Origin: Astrocystis sublimbata
Taxonomy: Eukaryota; Ascomycota; Sordariomycetes; Xylariales; Xylariaceae
Direction of reading: 5' to 3'
Assembly: GCA_022453515.1 (NCBI GenBank)
Contig: JAJNNY010000073.1
Location: forward strand, 109,388 to 173,387
DNA length: 64,000 nucleotides
The translations under genes and the position numbers were made by a program. Below are positions 23,370 through 34,533 of the stretch, piece after piece (position 1 is the first letter of the stretch; each line of letters starts with the position of its first letter). Below the pieces are notes generated by a model that ran no database searches, had not been told where the DNA came from, and was given only the letters and a program-made list of their open reading frames with translations.

Positions 23370-24420
23370 ATGCAGTTGAGAACCCTCGCGTTGGCCCCGG
23401 CTTTTATTGCCCTGACTGGCGCCATTGAGACTCACGGCGGCTATCAATATGAGGCTCGCTTCTCGCCCGACGCCGCTCCCGAGACCAAAGACGTGAAGGA
23501 TCCATATGAGACTGCGGCCGCCAAACAGGCCTACAGTCGTCTCCAGGAACAGATCAAGATCACTGGCATCTCAAGCCATTGTCTGACGGATTACGAAGAC
23601 GATTCGCCGGCGGGTCTCTACGCGCTCAAGCGGTGCGTCGTCGCAGACAACAAGAGCAACTTCTTTACGCTCTTGTACGAGGATATAGAGGAGTCCAACA
23701 ACTTTTGGCACCAGGTGATCTCAGAGTCGACCGACGACAGGTCCAAGTGGGTGCCTGCAAGAGCTGTAAGTGAAGTAGCTTTACTGTACCTTCGGGAATG
23801 GACTCTAACTACTTGACCTCACTCAGTATACCAAAGGCTACTTCAACGGCAGCCTCACATCAACCCAGTTCGCGGCATGGACACTGTCGGACAACGCCGA
23901 CAAAGCGAACAACGACGCCAACCCCGAGCACTACTACAAAGAGACGGTACTCGAAGCCTCCGGGGCGCAGTCGTCCAAGATCTTCGAGGGCTGGGGCGGG
24001 GTCCTGTCGACCATCGGAATGAAGCGCACCAACTTCACCGTGCCGGCTTTCGCGACCCCGAAATTCGGGACCGCCGACACCCCCGAGACCTGGGACATCG
24101 GCGCCAGCTTCCCGCTGCCGCTGCAGCGTGTCGGGGCCAAGGTGCTGGAATCGGCCGATGGCCAAACTTTCGGCGCGCTGCACATCGCTGTGCGCGACTT
24201 TGATGCGAGCGAGGGCAGCACTGGCCTCTCTGGCATCGAGGTCTACTCTGCTGTGTGGTACCCGCCCTGGGACCAGGCGAGCAAGGAGGACCAGGCGGAA
24301 TTTGAGAACAACTATCTTGCTGATGAGGCGCACCATATGGTTGTGGAGGTCATCAACCTGACGTTGAAGGCGCATGAGGACTGCAAGTCTGGCGCGTGTG
24401 TGCTCCCATCCGGCTTTTGA
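23370..24420 (+). CDS. secreted protein of unknown function
   Basis: Exons 23370-23765 and 23827-24420 give 329 aa; the 61-nt intron is GTAAGT...CTCAG. The N-terminus (MQLRTLALAPAFIALTGA) is a short signal peptide. The mature protein has few Cys (SSHCLTDYE, LKRCVV and EDCKSGACV near the C-terminus), N-glycosylation sequons (NGSLT, NFT, NLT) and acidic character. Segments such as YFNGSLTSTQFAAWTLSDNA and FGALHIAVRDFD look like a globular domain, but I recognise no family. The CTG/GCC-rich codon use resembles the housekeeping genes here, so it is probably a stable resident gene. Likely extracellular or vacuolar. Confidence 0.75.
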
Positions 24421-25142
24421 GAGTTGGGAAAGAAAAGGATGCTGGTGTCAGTTCACAGGTCTTGCTGGAGCTAAGGTTGTCGCTGTAGTAGCCTATAGCT
24501 AAGCTAGCGTAGTTATTCGAAGCCTGGAATTTGGACAAATGTGCGATATACTGCTGGTGAATCTGGAGCGATGCGCGAATTGTAAATTGCAAGAAATTTG
24601 CTCCTGTAGCTCATCTTGTTATCTATCCAAATATTATGATCGGATGGCAAAATGAGAGAATAACTGAATGCGGCTTTGAACGTCGAAGCTGTACCGGTAG
24701 CGTAAACTGTAGGTAAGGTCACTCACTGTAGGTAGGTGCACCTGCAGGGGGCAGCACGCACCTACAGTAGCACCTGTAGACTCGACTCGACGTAAGACAG
24801 TCGATCTGAACTTGGTCTGTAAGGCTCAAAAGATGTGAAGAAAATTTGAGAAAAACAAAACATGACATGCGAAACGAGTAAGTGATAGACCAATTACATT
24901 CGGATTTGTATAGACCTTTGAATGGCGAATAAAGAAAGCCCGACCAGTGAGCCACAAGCCTACCGTGGGCAGTGAACTGCACAACACGCATCTCAATTTC
25001 GGATCTACTAACAGTTACTCTCTCAATCATTAATAACAATCACCTCTTCATTTCGCAAGATCATGTTTGGTTTAGGTCTAAGACAAGTATACAGATGGCT
25101 AGTATCATAGCTACGAACTATTGCTGATCCCGACACATCCGG
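24421..25142. other. intergenic region between convergent genes
   Basis: About 0.7 kb containing the two 3' ends. No gene seen. A cluster of GTAGGT/ACCTAC repeats lies near 24710-24780. Confidence 0.45.
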
Positions 25143-26126
25143 CTACCCCAAGGAAATAGTCATGCCTCCATCTGCAACAACAGAAGCCCCTGTGATAAGG
25201 CTCGATCGAGGGCTGCAAAGAAACATCACGACGTCGGCTATCTCTTCTGGCCTTCCCAGTCGCCCCATTGGGATGCCGGGGGCCATGAGAGCCTTGATTC
25301 CCGGTATGTCTCGTTCAAGCTCTTCAGTCATGTTGGACTCTACCCAGGTCGGACAGACACAATTGACTCGGATCTCGTCCTTCACACTATCGAGTGCTAT
25401 GCCACGTATAATTAGATTCCCGTTTCATCTCTGCAAAATGGACATACTTACCGGCAGTTTTTACCAGACCGAGTAATGCATGTTTCGACGTCGTGTACTG
25501 TACGAAAGATGGTGCAGCCCCAATAGATAACGCAGATCCTAGGACGACCACGGCCCCGCGTGTGTTGCCCCTTAAAGGCGAGTCTGCTAAGTTTGGTCTT
25601 GGATCCTGAAGTCTCATAACGGCTAATGAAGCGCGAACCACGAAGAACGTCCCTGTCACGTTGACATTTTGCGCGTCGATAAACTCTGACACTACTGCAT
25701 CGGCCGTCGGCCGAGGAGTCCTAACTGGCACCTACGCTCTTCCAATTAGTGACTGCAGTACATGTTTTACTATGGGGACGTACGCCAGCGCATGTGACGC
25801 AGTAATCAATGCGCCGAAAAATCTCGATCATCTGCTGGAAAGCGGTATCTACGGAGGTTTGATGCTGTACATCGACCTCAATCGCTTCAGCACGAAACTC
25901 TTGATGCTGAGACGAAGCTTTCGCCTCGCTTGCTGTGCTCTGCGCCGCTTGCAGGTTTATGTCTGCAATCAAGAGTCCGGTGGCGCCGGCCTGCGCAAAT
26001 GCCAGGGCCGTGGCTCTGCCGATACCACCCCCTAGTCCTCGCATTAGCAAAATAGTTTATTTTTTTCAGGAAGAACGAGACTTAAATACCTCCGCCAAAA
26101 ATGATCGCATTTCCCGAAATATCCAT
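25143..26126 (-). CDS. short-chain dehydrogenase/reductase (classical SDR)
   Basis: Four exons on the minus strand: 26126-26090, 26031-25784, 25731-25452 and 25396-25143, giving 272 aa, normal for a classical SDR. The start MDISGNAIIFGG continues through the first splice into the GGGGGIGRATALAFA cofactor loop. Also visible are the acidic residue after beta-2 (LLIADIN), the catalytic Ser161, Tyr174 and Lys178 (SFVQYTTSKHALLG), INCVCP-type loop (RVNCVCPTWVES) and the C-terminal LITGASVVADGGMT. The Asp after beta-2 suggests NAD(H) preference. It probably oxidises a hydroxyl to a ketone or the reverse; the substrate is unknown. Introns are 52-58 nt with normal borders. Confidence 0.87.
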
Positions 26127-26960
26127 TGATGCGTGTTCAAATGTTTGTAATGCATCGACTCTATAGCAGGTGAAGGAGGGGGAGCAGGGCTTCCTCACGT
26201 GGGGGTTAAATCCATGCCTTAATCCTATCCAACAAAGGGAGGGGGGTAGTTGTGCGCAGAAACGGAGCAACATGATTCGGCAAAAGTACTAACAACGTAC
26301 TCCAATTATGGATTACTGACAGTCACCACAGATGTCATAGGAGGAGTATGAGATGTGCAGCATCCCGATTGAGCGCTTGGCCCTCGAGGCGCGGGGTTTC
26401 AACAAGTTATGTGTGTATATACCCCGTGGTACAAATCAAGAGGTCATGGCTATAGGAAAAGGTATACAGACACAACTGGTAAAATATCGATCGACTCGTG
26501 ATGAAGCCCATTGGTACTTTCAGCGTAGAACCCAGAGAAAACCACTCAATGTAATTGTAAGACCTAAATTCTATGCCTCAAGTAAAAGTCGCTTGTCCGT
26601 AAAGAGAGAGCCAACATAACACTCGTAACCTCCGTGGTCGAACAAGAGTGCCAGAGAATATGCTTTTGTTAAAGAAGCATGGATCTGATTGTCTTTGTTT
26701 AAAAGAGAACAATAAAATTGTTTCCTTATTCGCGTATCAAGCCTTTAGTTGTGTAATAAACACAATTAATGATGCCAAACAGCACATGTGAATACTGACT
26801 TGGGAGCCCATGCCACGCGAATATATAACTTCAGCCGTAATCGTGCATCTTAATTCTCATTCGGCACCAAGTCACCCACTTGAATCCGACATTACCTGAT
26901 TTCACCCTACACCCAAAAAAAAAAAAACATAAGAAACCCCGAAAGAAAAGTACAGAAAAA
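26127..26960. other. intergenic region
   Basis: About 0.8 kb, AT-rich. No gene seen. A TATATAA sequence near 26821-26828 lies about 135 bp upstream of the ATG at 26961 and could be its TATA element. Confidence 0.4.
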
Positions 26961-27386
26961 ATGCAGACCTCCCAAGAGATCAAGAGCCACTTTTACGGCA
27001 CTATCATTCCCCAGTGCAACAAACCATGCCAATCTGCTTCAAAGATGGAAAACAGGAGGGAGGCGTATCGAACATTTGGCAAAGCTCACGATCTAGTGGT
27101 CCAAGAAGCTCTCATGCCACTGAAAAGGCTGGACATGGATTCAAACACAAATGTCTATCATACTGACTTCAACGAAAGTGTGATCAGTCTCCTTGTATAT
27201 CTTGATGAGAAGATGGATATGGTCTATGCCGAAACGGATGGTCAGCGGGAGCCAGAGCTTGGCGTAGCTAGAAGTGAGGCAGTTGAAGAAGCAATGGCCA
27301 AGTGGTCGTGGTTGGAAACTGCATCGCTAAAGTTGCCGAAGCATTTGAGAATGCCGGGGTCTTTCCCTGAAAGTGATAAAGCTTGA
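26961..27386 (+). CDS. hypothetical small protein
   Basis: Single frame of 141 aa from the ATG at 26961, preceded by an A-rich leader with a 13-nt A run near 26919. It is hydrophilic and helical-looking (for example EAVEEAMAKWSWLETASLKL), with no signal peptide, membrane segment or known motif. Similarity to any family is not recognised. It could equally be an exon of a larger or decayed gene in this AT-rich area. Confidence 0.4.
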   Translation: MQTSQEIKSHFYGTIIPQCNKPCQSASKMENRREAYRTFGKAHDLVVQEALMPLKRLDMDSNTNVYHTDFNESVISLLVYLDEKMDMVYAETDGQREPELGVARSEAVEEAMAKWSWLETASLKLPKHLRMPGSFPESDKA

Positions 27387-28453
27387 TGTTTCGGCCTTGT
27401 CAAGGAGTAGGAAGAGTACAAGGTGCCTCGAAGCACTAGCTACGATGAGATGATTAACATTTTAAGTGCCCCTTTGGTAATTAATACAGATAATTTAGAT
27501 TGACCCTATTGGACTGTATAGAATTAGGAATTTACAAATCTTTTCTTAACTGCGAACCTTCTGTTTGAAAAGGAACATGCTTCTTTAAAATTCAAACCTG
27601 AGCGCTGGATGCCCAAGTATGAATTTCCCCTTTTGAACATTTATAAGACCGGGCATTTAAGCCTTTCGAATACCAGCAAGGTTCTCTGAAATCGGGTTGC
27701 GGACACATATGCCTCGCTTCAAAAGATTCATGAGATGAGTCAGATGACTATTAGAAGTTGCACTGATCAGACCCTCGTCTCTCACCATGATTATTGCAAC
27801 ATTACAGAAGTGTATGTATGTTCACTTTGGTAGCCGTACAAATTTGACGGTTATGATGCAGACACTAGCATAATTAACGGTCTGCCGTGAGCAGCGGTCA
27901 GCCTACGTCGCATTTATTACCATCTTTGGTGCTTACTCATCCTACTTCGTCACTTTCTTCACGAGGACTGCAACAAGTTCTTCAATTGGTGGTTGCTGAC
28001 GCCTGTCGTTTCTCTGCGACTATCATGTATCTAAGTAGTTCGCAACACAACCAATCAATACGAAAAAAGCACGTAAACCTTTAGCTAGAATGGCAAACAT
28101 GGCCCGTGCATGAGAAAATATTTGCAATACCACATCATGTCAAAGACAGTCATAGGGTGAGACTACATCGTCTATGACTGGCAGTAATGTATCGTGACAG
28201 TGAATATTGCACAAGTCCTAGAAAGAGGGCGGAAAACTTGATCCCATATGATGTCACCAAACTCCCATTGAAGACAGGTCTCCTATATATATCGTTGTTC
28301 AGCTCTCTCCTGGGAGATGAATGCTGCTTTATCACAAAACCTACCTACCTTCCCGCACACCACACCAGTACATCATCTATCAACTAAACACTGGAGATAT
28401 AAGATCGATATTCCCTACCATCAATACCTATAAAATCCACTCCAATTCTCGCA
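27387..28453. other. intergenic region
   Basis: About 1.1 kb, AT-rich; no gene seen. A TATATATA tract at 28285-28292 is placed like a TATA box for the secreted protein starting at 28454. Confidence 0.4.
28285..28292 (+). promoter_or_regulatory. TATA-box-like element
   Basis: TATATATA about 165 bp upstream of the ATG at 28454. Consensus-based only. Confidence 0.3.
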
Positions 28454-28849
28454 ATGGCGCCCATCCAAGCAAACACACAGCTCAAGAAGCTCATCATGCT
28501 GGCCGCCTTCGGCGCGATCTTCGGTCTATCGCAAGCCGCGAGCCCAACATGGTATTTCTCCTGCTACTCGAACAAAAGAGACTGCAACGACGACGAGATC
28601 GGACCAGGTGCCGGGGACACCAATGGCCGAGGCGAAGCCGAAACGTCTTGCATGGGCATAAACAGCAAGGGATGCCAGGAATTTTCCTGGGATGGCGCTG
28701 GCACAGATAATACCGACTATTCTGTATGTCTCTATTCGTCAGCAGACTGCACTGGAGGCGGCTACGAGGAGAGCGACGGTCGCAATACCTGTCTTACCGC
28801 GGGTAACCCAAGGTCGTGGAAAGTTGTCGAGAATGAGAAGGGCTGTTGA
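28454..28849 (+). CDS. small secreted cysteine-containing protein
   Basis: Intact 131-aa frame. A signal peptide ends around LSQAAS (residues about 25-32). The mature about 100 aa is acidic, Gly/Asp/Asn-rich and carries eight Cys in a regular arrangement (YFSCYSNKRDCND, SCMG, KGCQEF, VCLYSSADCTGG, NTCLT, terminal KGC), consistent with four disulfides. This is the profile of fungal small secreted proteins such as effector candidates. No enzyme motif is present and no specific family is recognised. Ending in Cys as the last residue is typical of compact disulfide-rich folds. Confidence 0.75.
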   Translation: MAPIQANTQLKKLIMLAAFGAIFGLSQAASPTWYFSCYSNKRDCNDDEIGPGAGDTNGRGEAETSCMGINSKGCQEFSWDGAGTDNTDYSVCLYSSADCTGGGYEESDGRNTCLTAGNPRSWKVVENEKGC

Positions 28850-29076
28850 TGTTGGAGGCTTGGAAGAGCTGGAACGAAGGACTTCGGGCGAGTGAGGTAA
28901 TTATAACTTGCTCCCAAACTCCACATAGTCATTGTACCCGGCAGTGATATCAAATTGTTGTTATCGGTCAGAGATGTTTGCATGGAATATTAGTAGAACA
29001 ACATTCTTTTCTCACTTAGAAAGCCACATTCTTTCTATTTCTTCATCGGCCATAAGCCTATAGTTGCATTCCTAGA

Positions 29077-29772
29077 TCATAACCGGGATGGAGAACATAC
29101 CCAGTTGATCGGTGTGAGTTTCACGCCTTCTTTAAGATCAACACACGATTTCACCTCATGCATGTACCAACAGCCTACAGGTGGAATGGGGCTGGGGTAC
29201 CTGTTCCCCAACATATCGACGAACGGCAGGGTACCGGTAGCATCACCCCTCTCCTCTTCCATTTCGTCATCTGCTTTGTCATCGAACGAAAAGTGTGCAT
29301 TGGCTACATCGGTCGCCCGATAACTGTCGGCGCCCGTCTCTCTGTGGACTAGCTCGATAGAATCGTCTGAGGTATGTTTAGGCAGGCACTATGTGTTCGT
29401 TCTTGGGGTCGTCTATTGTATGTAGGTTCAATGATTTTGCAATAGCTAAAACAGTGCCCAGGTCTACACTATCCAGTGTATCGATCTTCGCTTGAGCCCG
29501 GCGGCGTAGTTGCGTAAACGAGGTAGACCAAGTAGTTACCGGGGACAAACAATGAGACATGGTTCATAATAGTGCGAGTCCTTTGACTGATCACGATAAT
29601 GGCCAAGCATGTCATTAACCTCCCGCTTTCGAGCGAGCGCTTGGGAGTGCCGGATTACGGCGTCTTGTGACGGCAAGTATTCGGGGAGTGTACCACCAGC
29701 AGTCAAAACAGGTTCTTCGACGATGCCTCGGGCACCGGATCCGCTGATTTGTCCTATTCCTATGCTCAGCAT
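29077..29772 (-). pseudogene. possible eroded gene or multi-exon hypothetical gene
   Basis: Three protein-like stretches lie in order on the minus strand: LPEYLPSQDAVIRHSQALAR and following residues (about 29772-29536), a middle piece with LRRRAQAKIDTLDSVDLGTV (about 29520-29378), and a third piece with TGTLPFVDMLGNRYPSPIPP (about 29350-29077). Plausible splice borders exist between them (CCCG/GTAACT and CCTCAG/ACGAT), but I could not close a complete frame with a start codon. No family is recognised. Treat as a weak gene or gene relic. Confidence 0.3.
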
Positions 29773-30541
29773 GGCTCAGAACGGCTGCGGCCGAATCTGG
29801 AATGATGACGAAGTGAATGTGACCATGGCTGATTTGGCTAACTGCCTGTCTATTGGCAGTATAGAATGATAATACTGCATTCTATATCATAGCGCAGTAT
29901 TTCGGTTTGATGATTTAAGTTTCTATTACAGGCATGGTGCAGTGGATGTAGCATATTGTAGGTTGTCAAAGTCACCCAATAGTGCATAGTCAGAGATTAT
30001 TATTCTGCTTAAGCCTATAATAGATGTCGTATAACCACAAGACTATTAGATAGGTAGTATCTATATTATTAAGTGGTAATTATATAATAGGCAGTAAATG
30101 TATTACTTTAAAAGGAATAAAACAGGTAGCCTTGTGTTTCAAAGGGTAATTAAGTACGTATAACTTTCAAGCTACGAACCAACTAGCCGTTTCGATGGGA
30201 AAAAGTCATGAGGGCCAGTCATCTGATATCTCACTCATAGACGTAGCTCACTTTCTCCACCTAACGAAACGGATCAATAAGTTTCCATCTTGACATTAAG
30301 GCGGTGGTCCATCCGGAGAGCTAAGATAGTAGGGTCCCAATCAATACCCCATCATGCGCCTAAACAATCTCTTGTATGTTCCAGTATTTTCGTTATAAAG
30401 CATTGTCATCGTTTTCTTTATACATCATCCCTGATACAAAACACTGTTACTATTGTTTGGCTAGGACAAAGGGCACGTTCGAACAAGATTCTACCCGCTT
30501 GAATATATATTAGCATCTCCCAATACTTCAATCGATCCGTT
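29773..30541. other. AT-rich intergenic region
   Basis: The part at about 29880-30150 is very AT-rich (runs such as TATTATTAAGTGGTAATTATATAA), a composition often left by RIP-type C-to-T mutation of old repeats. No gene seen. The right end is the promoter of the kinase gene. Confidence 0.45.
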
Positions 30542-32185
30542 ATGGAAACCCCTTGTCATCCTTTAATATCTCAAAGACAATTCAATAACGCTTTCAAGAT
30601 GTCATCTGAGATTCGAGAGAACCTTTCTACGCAGAACAGCAATGGCTGTGATCCCGGCGACACAACACGCAGCAACGAAGAGAATGGAAATGGTGATGTT
30701 GATTTCGTCGAATACTACAAGTCTGAGATTGATGTAGAAGACATCAATCTATACAATCCAGGCGGTCATCATCCGGTTCACTTGGGAGACGTGATAAAGG
30801 GGAAATTCGAGGTAGTACACAAGCTCGGAAGTGGAGGCTTTGGGATTGTGTGGCTTTGCCACGACCTCCACGCGAAAAAGTGGCGAGCTCTGAAAATCAT
30901 GAGCGCGGGATTATCGTCGGACAGCAAGGAAGACAAGATCTACGAACATCTCCTGCAGCAAACATCGGTGGGAGAGCTCAAGAGGAACCATATTGTTATA
31001 CCTTTTGAGGATTTCTGGATAGAAGGGCCCAACGGACAGCATTACTGCATTGTTCTTCCGGTCTTGGGTCCCCCAGTATCATTTTGGGCCGATCAACACC
31101 GACCTCCCGAAACGGGTCAAATGTTTCCCGATGTCATAGATATCTTTTGGCAGATTACAAAAGGCGTGCGCTTGCTTCATCGCCTAGGGGTTGTCCATGG
31201 GGATATAAAGCCTGAGAATATCGTACTGGGGTTACAAGGCATCGATGACCTCAGCAAAGATCAGATGTTGAACCTCCTCGGGGAACCTGAACTTGAAGAG
31301 ATAATGACGGTATCAGGAGACCCAACGGGAGCCCGAGCCCCGAGATATGTAGTCCAACCACCGCCTGAGGGTTGTTGGAACAAGTTCGTCACAAATTCTG
31401 TTCACCTTATCGACTTTGGTGCCGCCTATGTTTTCAATGAAGTTCCAGAGGTATTAGGGATGTCAGTTGCCAATGCAGCTCCGGAAGTCCTTTGGACCAT
31501 TTTCATCCCACCAGGCAAACATAGCGACATTTGGTCCTTAGCGACTACTTTCTACGCGATAGTTTCCGAGACCTTATTCAACCAAAATCACGTACCCTTC
31601 ATCGTGGAACGATTCGAATACTTTCTCGGCGGATTGCCCGAGCCATACAGGAGCGTTCATCTTGCCGAGGGGAGGGCTGACATGAGTCCATCGTCAGAAA
31701 CCAGCGGCGAAAGTCGTCAAGATGAGCCTCAGCGAACGATAGACGTGGCCGCCTGGGAGAACTTACCGCTTAGCTTCAGCCTTGAAAGTCTCAAGCGAAT
31801 GCGAGCAGTCGTAACCGACGAGACTGACTATACAGATGTCATACATGCGCGTCTTGGACGTGAGCGATGGTACTGGCCCGAGGACGACGATGCTGACGAA
31901 GCAGACGAAGCACAGGGAAGCACGGTAATCGAATACCAGTACCCCGAACCATACGTGGTAAAGCTTAAGGACCTCCTTCGAAAGATGCTTCATTATGACC
32001 CTTCTAGGAGACTGACCATAGATGAGGTGCTAAGGGACCCCATATTTGAGGATCATCATCACATACAAGCCAAGATAGTCAGGGTTAAAGCAAGAAGACT
32101 GATTGCCATTTCAATAATGGTTACATTGATACTTGCTGATCATCTACTTCTAGTCAACCCGTTCTTTGATCTTCTTCGATTGTAA
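30542..32185 (+). CDS. SRPK-like protein kinase with hydrophobic C-terminal tail
   Basis: Intact intronless frame of 547 aa (an alternative start is Met20). The kinase domain spans about residues 90-515: Gly loop GSGGFGIV (96-103), catalytic Lys118 in RALKIM, the catalytic loop VHGDIKPEN with Asp221, DFG at 291-293, APE at 313-315, and HSDIWSLATTFY. Non-standard features are HGD in place of HRD, as in SRPK-like kinases (HTD), a long insert between catalytic loop and DFG (about 231-285) and an acidic insert (DDDADEADEAQ, about 445-460). The last about 30 residues (IAISIMVTLILADHLLLVNP) are hydrophobic and may be a membrane helix. It probably phosphorylates Ser/Thr. It belongs to the large expanded, largely uncharacterised SRPK-like kinases of filamentous fungi. 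Neighbours are AT-rich and gene-poor. Confidence 0.85.
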   Translation: METPCHPLISQRQFNNAFKMSSEIRENLSTQNSNGCDPGDTTRSNEENGNGDVDFVEYYKSEIDVEDINLYNPGGHHPVHLGDVIKGKFEVVHKLGSGGFGIVWLCHDLHAKKWRALKIMSAGLSSDSKEDKIYEHLLQQTSVGELKRNHIVIPFEDFWIEGPNGQHYCIVLPVLGPPVSFWADQHRPPETGQMFPDVIDIFWQITKGVRLLHRLGVVHGDIKPENIVLGLQGIDDLSKDQMLNLLGEPELEEIMTVSGDPTGARAPRYVVQPPPEGCWNKFVTNSVHLIDFGAAYVFNEVPEVLGMSVANAAPEVLWTIFIPPGKHSDIWSLATTFYAIVSETLFNQNHVPFIVERFEYFLGGLPEPYRSVHLAEGRADMSPSSETSGESRQDEPQRTIDVAAWENLPLSFSLESLKRMRAVVTDETDYTDVIHARLGRERWYWPEDDDADEADEAQGSTVIEYQYPEPYVVKLKDLLRKMLHYDPSRRLTIDEVLRDPIFEDHHHIQAKIVRVKARRLIAISIMVTLILADHLLLVNPFFDLLRL

Positions 32186-33848
32186 CTCTCGAGTAACCGC
32201 AGACTTCCAATTTCAGACCAAAAGGGACTGAAAAGTAAGCCAAGGGCGCTTTGTGGGCGTGGCTTAGGGGAAGTTGTTATATGATCACTTTTTAGGCGCA
32301 ACGCAAGTTCCCAAGATTCCATATGTAGTTTACTTTAACAGTTAATATTTCTTTCTATAATCAAATTAAATTACTTGAATATCTCTACAAGTGTGTGGTC
32401 TAAGTGTGATGGCATGAAACATTTCATGGTGTTTTGTATAATCGTGAAACGATAACATGCCTCATGTTCCAGCTGACAGTCTGTAATTAGATTGTCAATT
32501 GACTGGCGAGAATATACTGATTCTTTGTCCGGACATTGAGTTCACAACCAAAAGTAAGTTGCCTGGTGATATCCCCGGGGAAACGTCTCGCCGTTTCTAA
32601 TATGCTTGACTAGCTCTGAGTTTCTCGAGGCCAGTCGTATATATATAAGATTTGCGGCAACATGTTCTATCAGCGTGATGTTCCGAAAAATGTCACAGTT
32701 CACTTGATATTTTTCGGCGCGGTATTCTCTCATGTTTACGCCATAGATATGAGTTCTGTCACAGTTCTTACTGCTAGAAGTCCAATAAATGACTTTTATT
32801 ATTGCACCAGGAGAAAAGCTCTCCTTTTACTACTTTAAACTAGAAACTAGTATATATACCAATTTAGTAGCGGTTCGTAGGTTATTTTGTACTAAGCCGT
32901 TAGCGAACCGTAGCAAGTTTATTCTAACATATATTGAGCATATTTCAACACAAGCATCGCTATACAGACGATATAGCAGGTTATATTGATCCTAAGTGAG
33001 TCGGACAGTGTTCAAAGGCTATTTCATCTGCTGCTAGAATATAGAAAGGCGTGACAAAGCCGGCGATACGGAAGTTCTAGGGGTTCAAAGTGCGAATAAC
33101 TAGTATCTTAGTCAATCCCTCGAGAGACTGTGCATATATAGGTACTTAGGTGGTGTCACAAGTCCTAGTGGATTTTGAATACCGACGGCTGACCTTTCTT
33201 AGAGTCATGGAAGCCAGCAAGTCGATGGGATTCCTTGGCTATAAGTGGTATTAAAAACTCGAGTAAGAGGTGAAACATAACAGTGTTAATCAAATCAACG
33301 AGCAGCGTTTATCTAAAAGCCATTCACAGAAGCTTTGAATTACTCGATATTACGATGACCTTTGAGCCGACTACGATTTGGCTTTAGACCGACTTTTGAG
33401 TCTCTGTTCTATTTTTGGCCCTTATGCGCCACAAAGCAACCTTGGCTGATCCAGCTGACATGAAGGCAAATCGGCGCAGTTCAGTAAGAAACCACTACAT
33501 TCTTCACAATTGTCTATGATAAGTCAAAACATACGAGCTTTCTCAGGGGATGGGTTGTATTAAACTATCTAAGGTGTTGAGTGCTAAACTAGGTATCCAT
33601 GGAAAACAAGAATGTGCCCTAAAAGGCAATATGTCATACGGACGCACGGGCCACCCCTTTTGAGCGGGGTAATCCTGTATATAAAGCCTAGCTATAGCCC
33701 AAGGCCTTTAGGGGGAACTTCTCCTCCTCAAGACCTTTGACGCCATAGCCAAATATTAGATTATTCAGGAATATTTTCCCAAGGCCTTGACCCCCTTGTA
33801 ACACAATACATCTGTAAGCGGCAATGGTTTGGGTCACCTTTTACCTAC
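32186..33848. other. AT-rich intergenic region
   Basis: 1.66 kb with no supportable gene. A CCCAAGGCCTT string occurs twice (near 33697 and 33778). Confidence 0.4.
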
Positions 33849-34025
33849 CTAGTTATGAGCCAGGCACTTCTGATTACGAATATTCGTTACCCCCAGGATA
33901 GTATTCCTCGTACATGGCCCGAAACCGCTTTGAACTGTAGGACAAAGTTTCGCAACCTGGGTATGTTCAACAACAGTTGAGCCGCAAACTGTACAACGGT
34001 AAAGAGTCTGGTTGACCTCACACAT
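33849..34025 (-). CDS. small Cys-rich (zinc-ribbon-like) protein
   Basis: 58-aa frame from the ATG at 34025 (MCEVNQTLYRCTVCGSTV...). It has CxxC (CTVC) and later Cys residues (LCPTV, GPCTRN, KCLAHN), which suggests a small zinc-binding or disulfide protein. Similar tiny proteins are common in filamentous fungi, but no function is known. The frame is open upstream to about 34145, but that extension is a repetitive KHSKHSKH stretch derived from a GAATG/TTTTG repeat and is less likely to be coding. Confidence 0.45.
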   Translation of the reverse strand: MCEVNQTLYRCTVCGSTVVEHTQVAKLCPTVQSGFGPCTRNTILGVTNIRNQKCLAHN

Positions 34026-34533
34026 GGTGGCGGTTTGTTTGTTTGTATTTGGAAATTTGGAAATTTGGAAAAAATGTTTTGAATGCTTTGAATGTTTTGT
34101 TTGTGTTAAGAAATTTGTGCATGTGCTGATCTGATCTAATTCCACTACACGGCGGTATGCACGATATTTATGCTTTAGTCATAAGCGAATGGACCCTTCG
34201 GGGTTTCGCAAACAACGTGCATACACGTTGAGTGTTTTCTTTCTTACCACTGTGTTAGTATTTCATTGTTCTATTACAAAGCCGAAATTCAAACATAAAA
34301 ATCTTGGAAACAATAGTGATTATGCTATCATTTAACAAGATCGTAGAACTAAATGAATAACAGAAACTGTTCCTTAGTCTGGTTAAAACCCAAGGCTGGA
34401 ATTCAAGCAACATCGTTTGCATTCTATTACACCCACTCCCCTTGAAGGTATTAAGAATGGACCACGATCTCACCCCCTTTGTTGTCGGCATCCCCGCTAG
34501 TTAGTGGAAACCTGTTGCTCGATGAGTCACTGA
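34026..34533. other. intergenic region with short repeats
   Basis: Short imperfect tandem repeats (GAAATTTG units at 34048-34070, TTTGAATG units at 34076-34100) upstream of the small Cys-rich gene. No gene seen. Confidence 0.4.
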
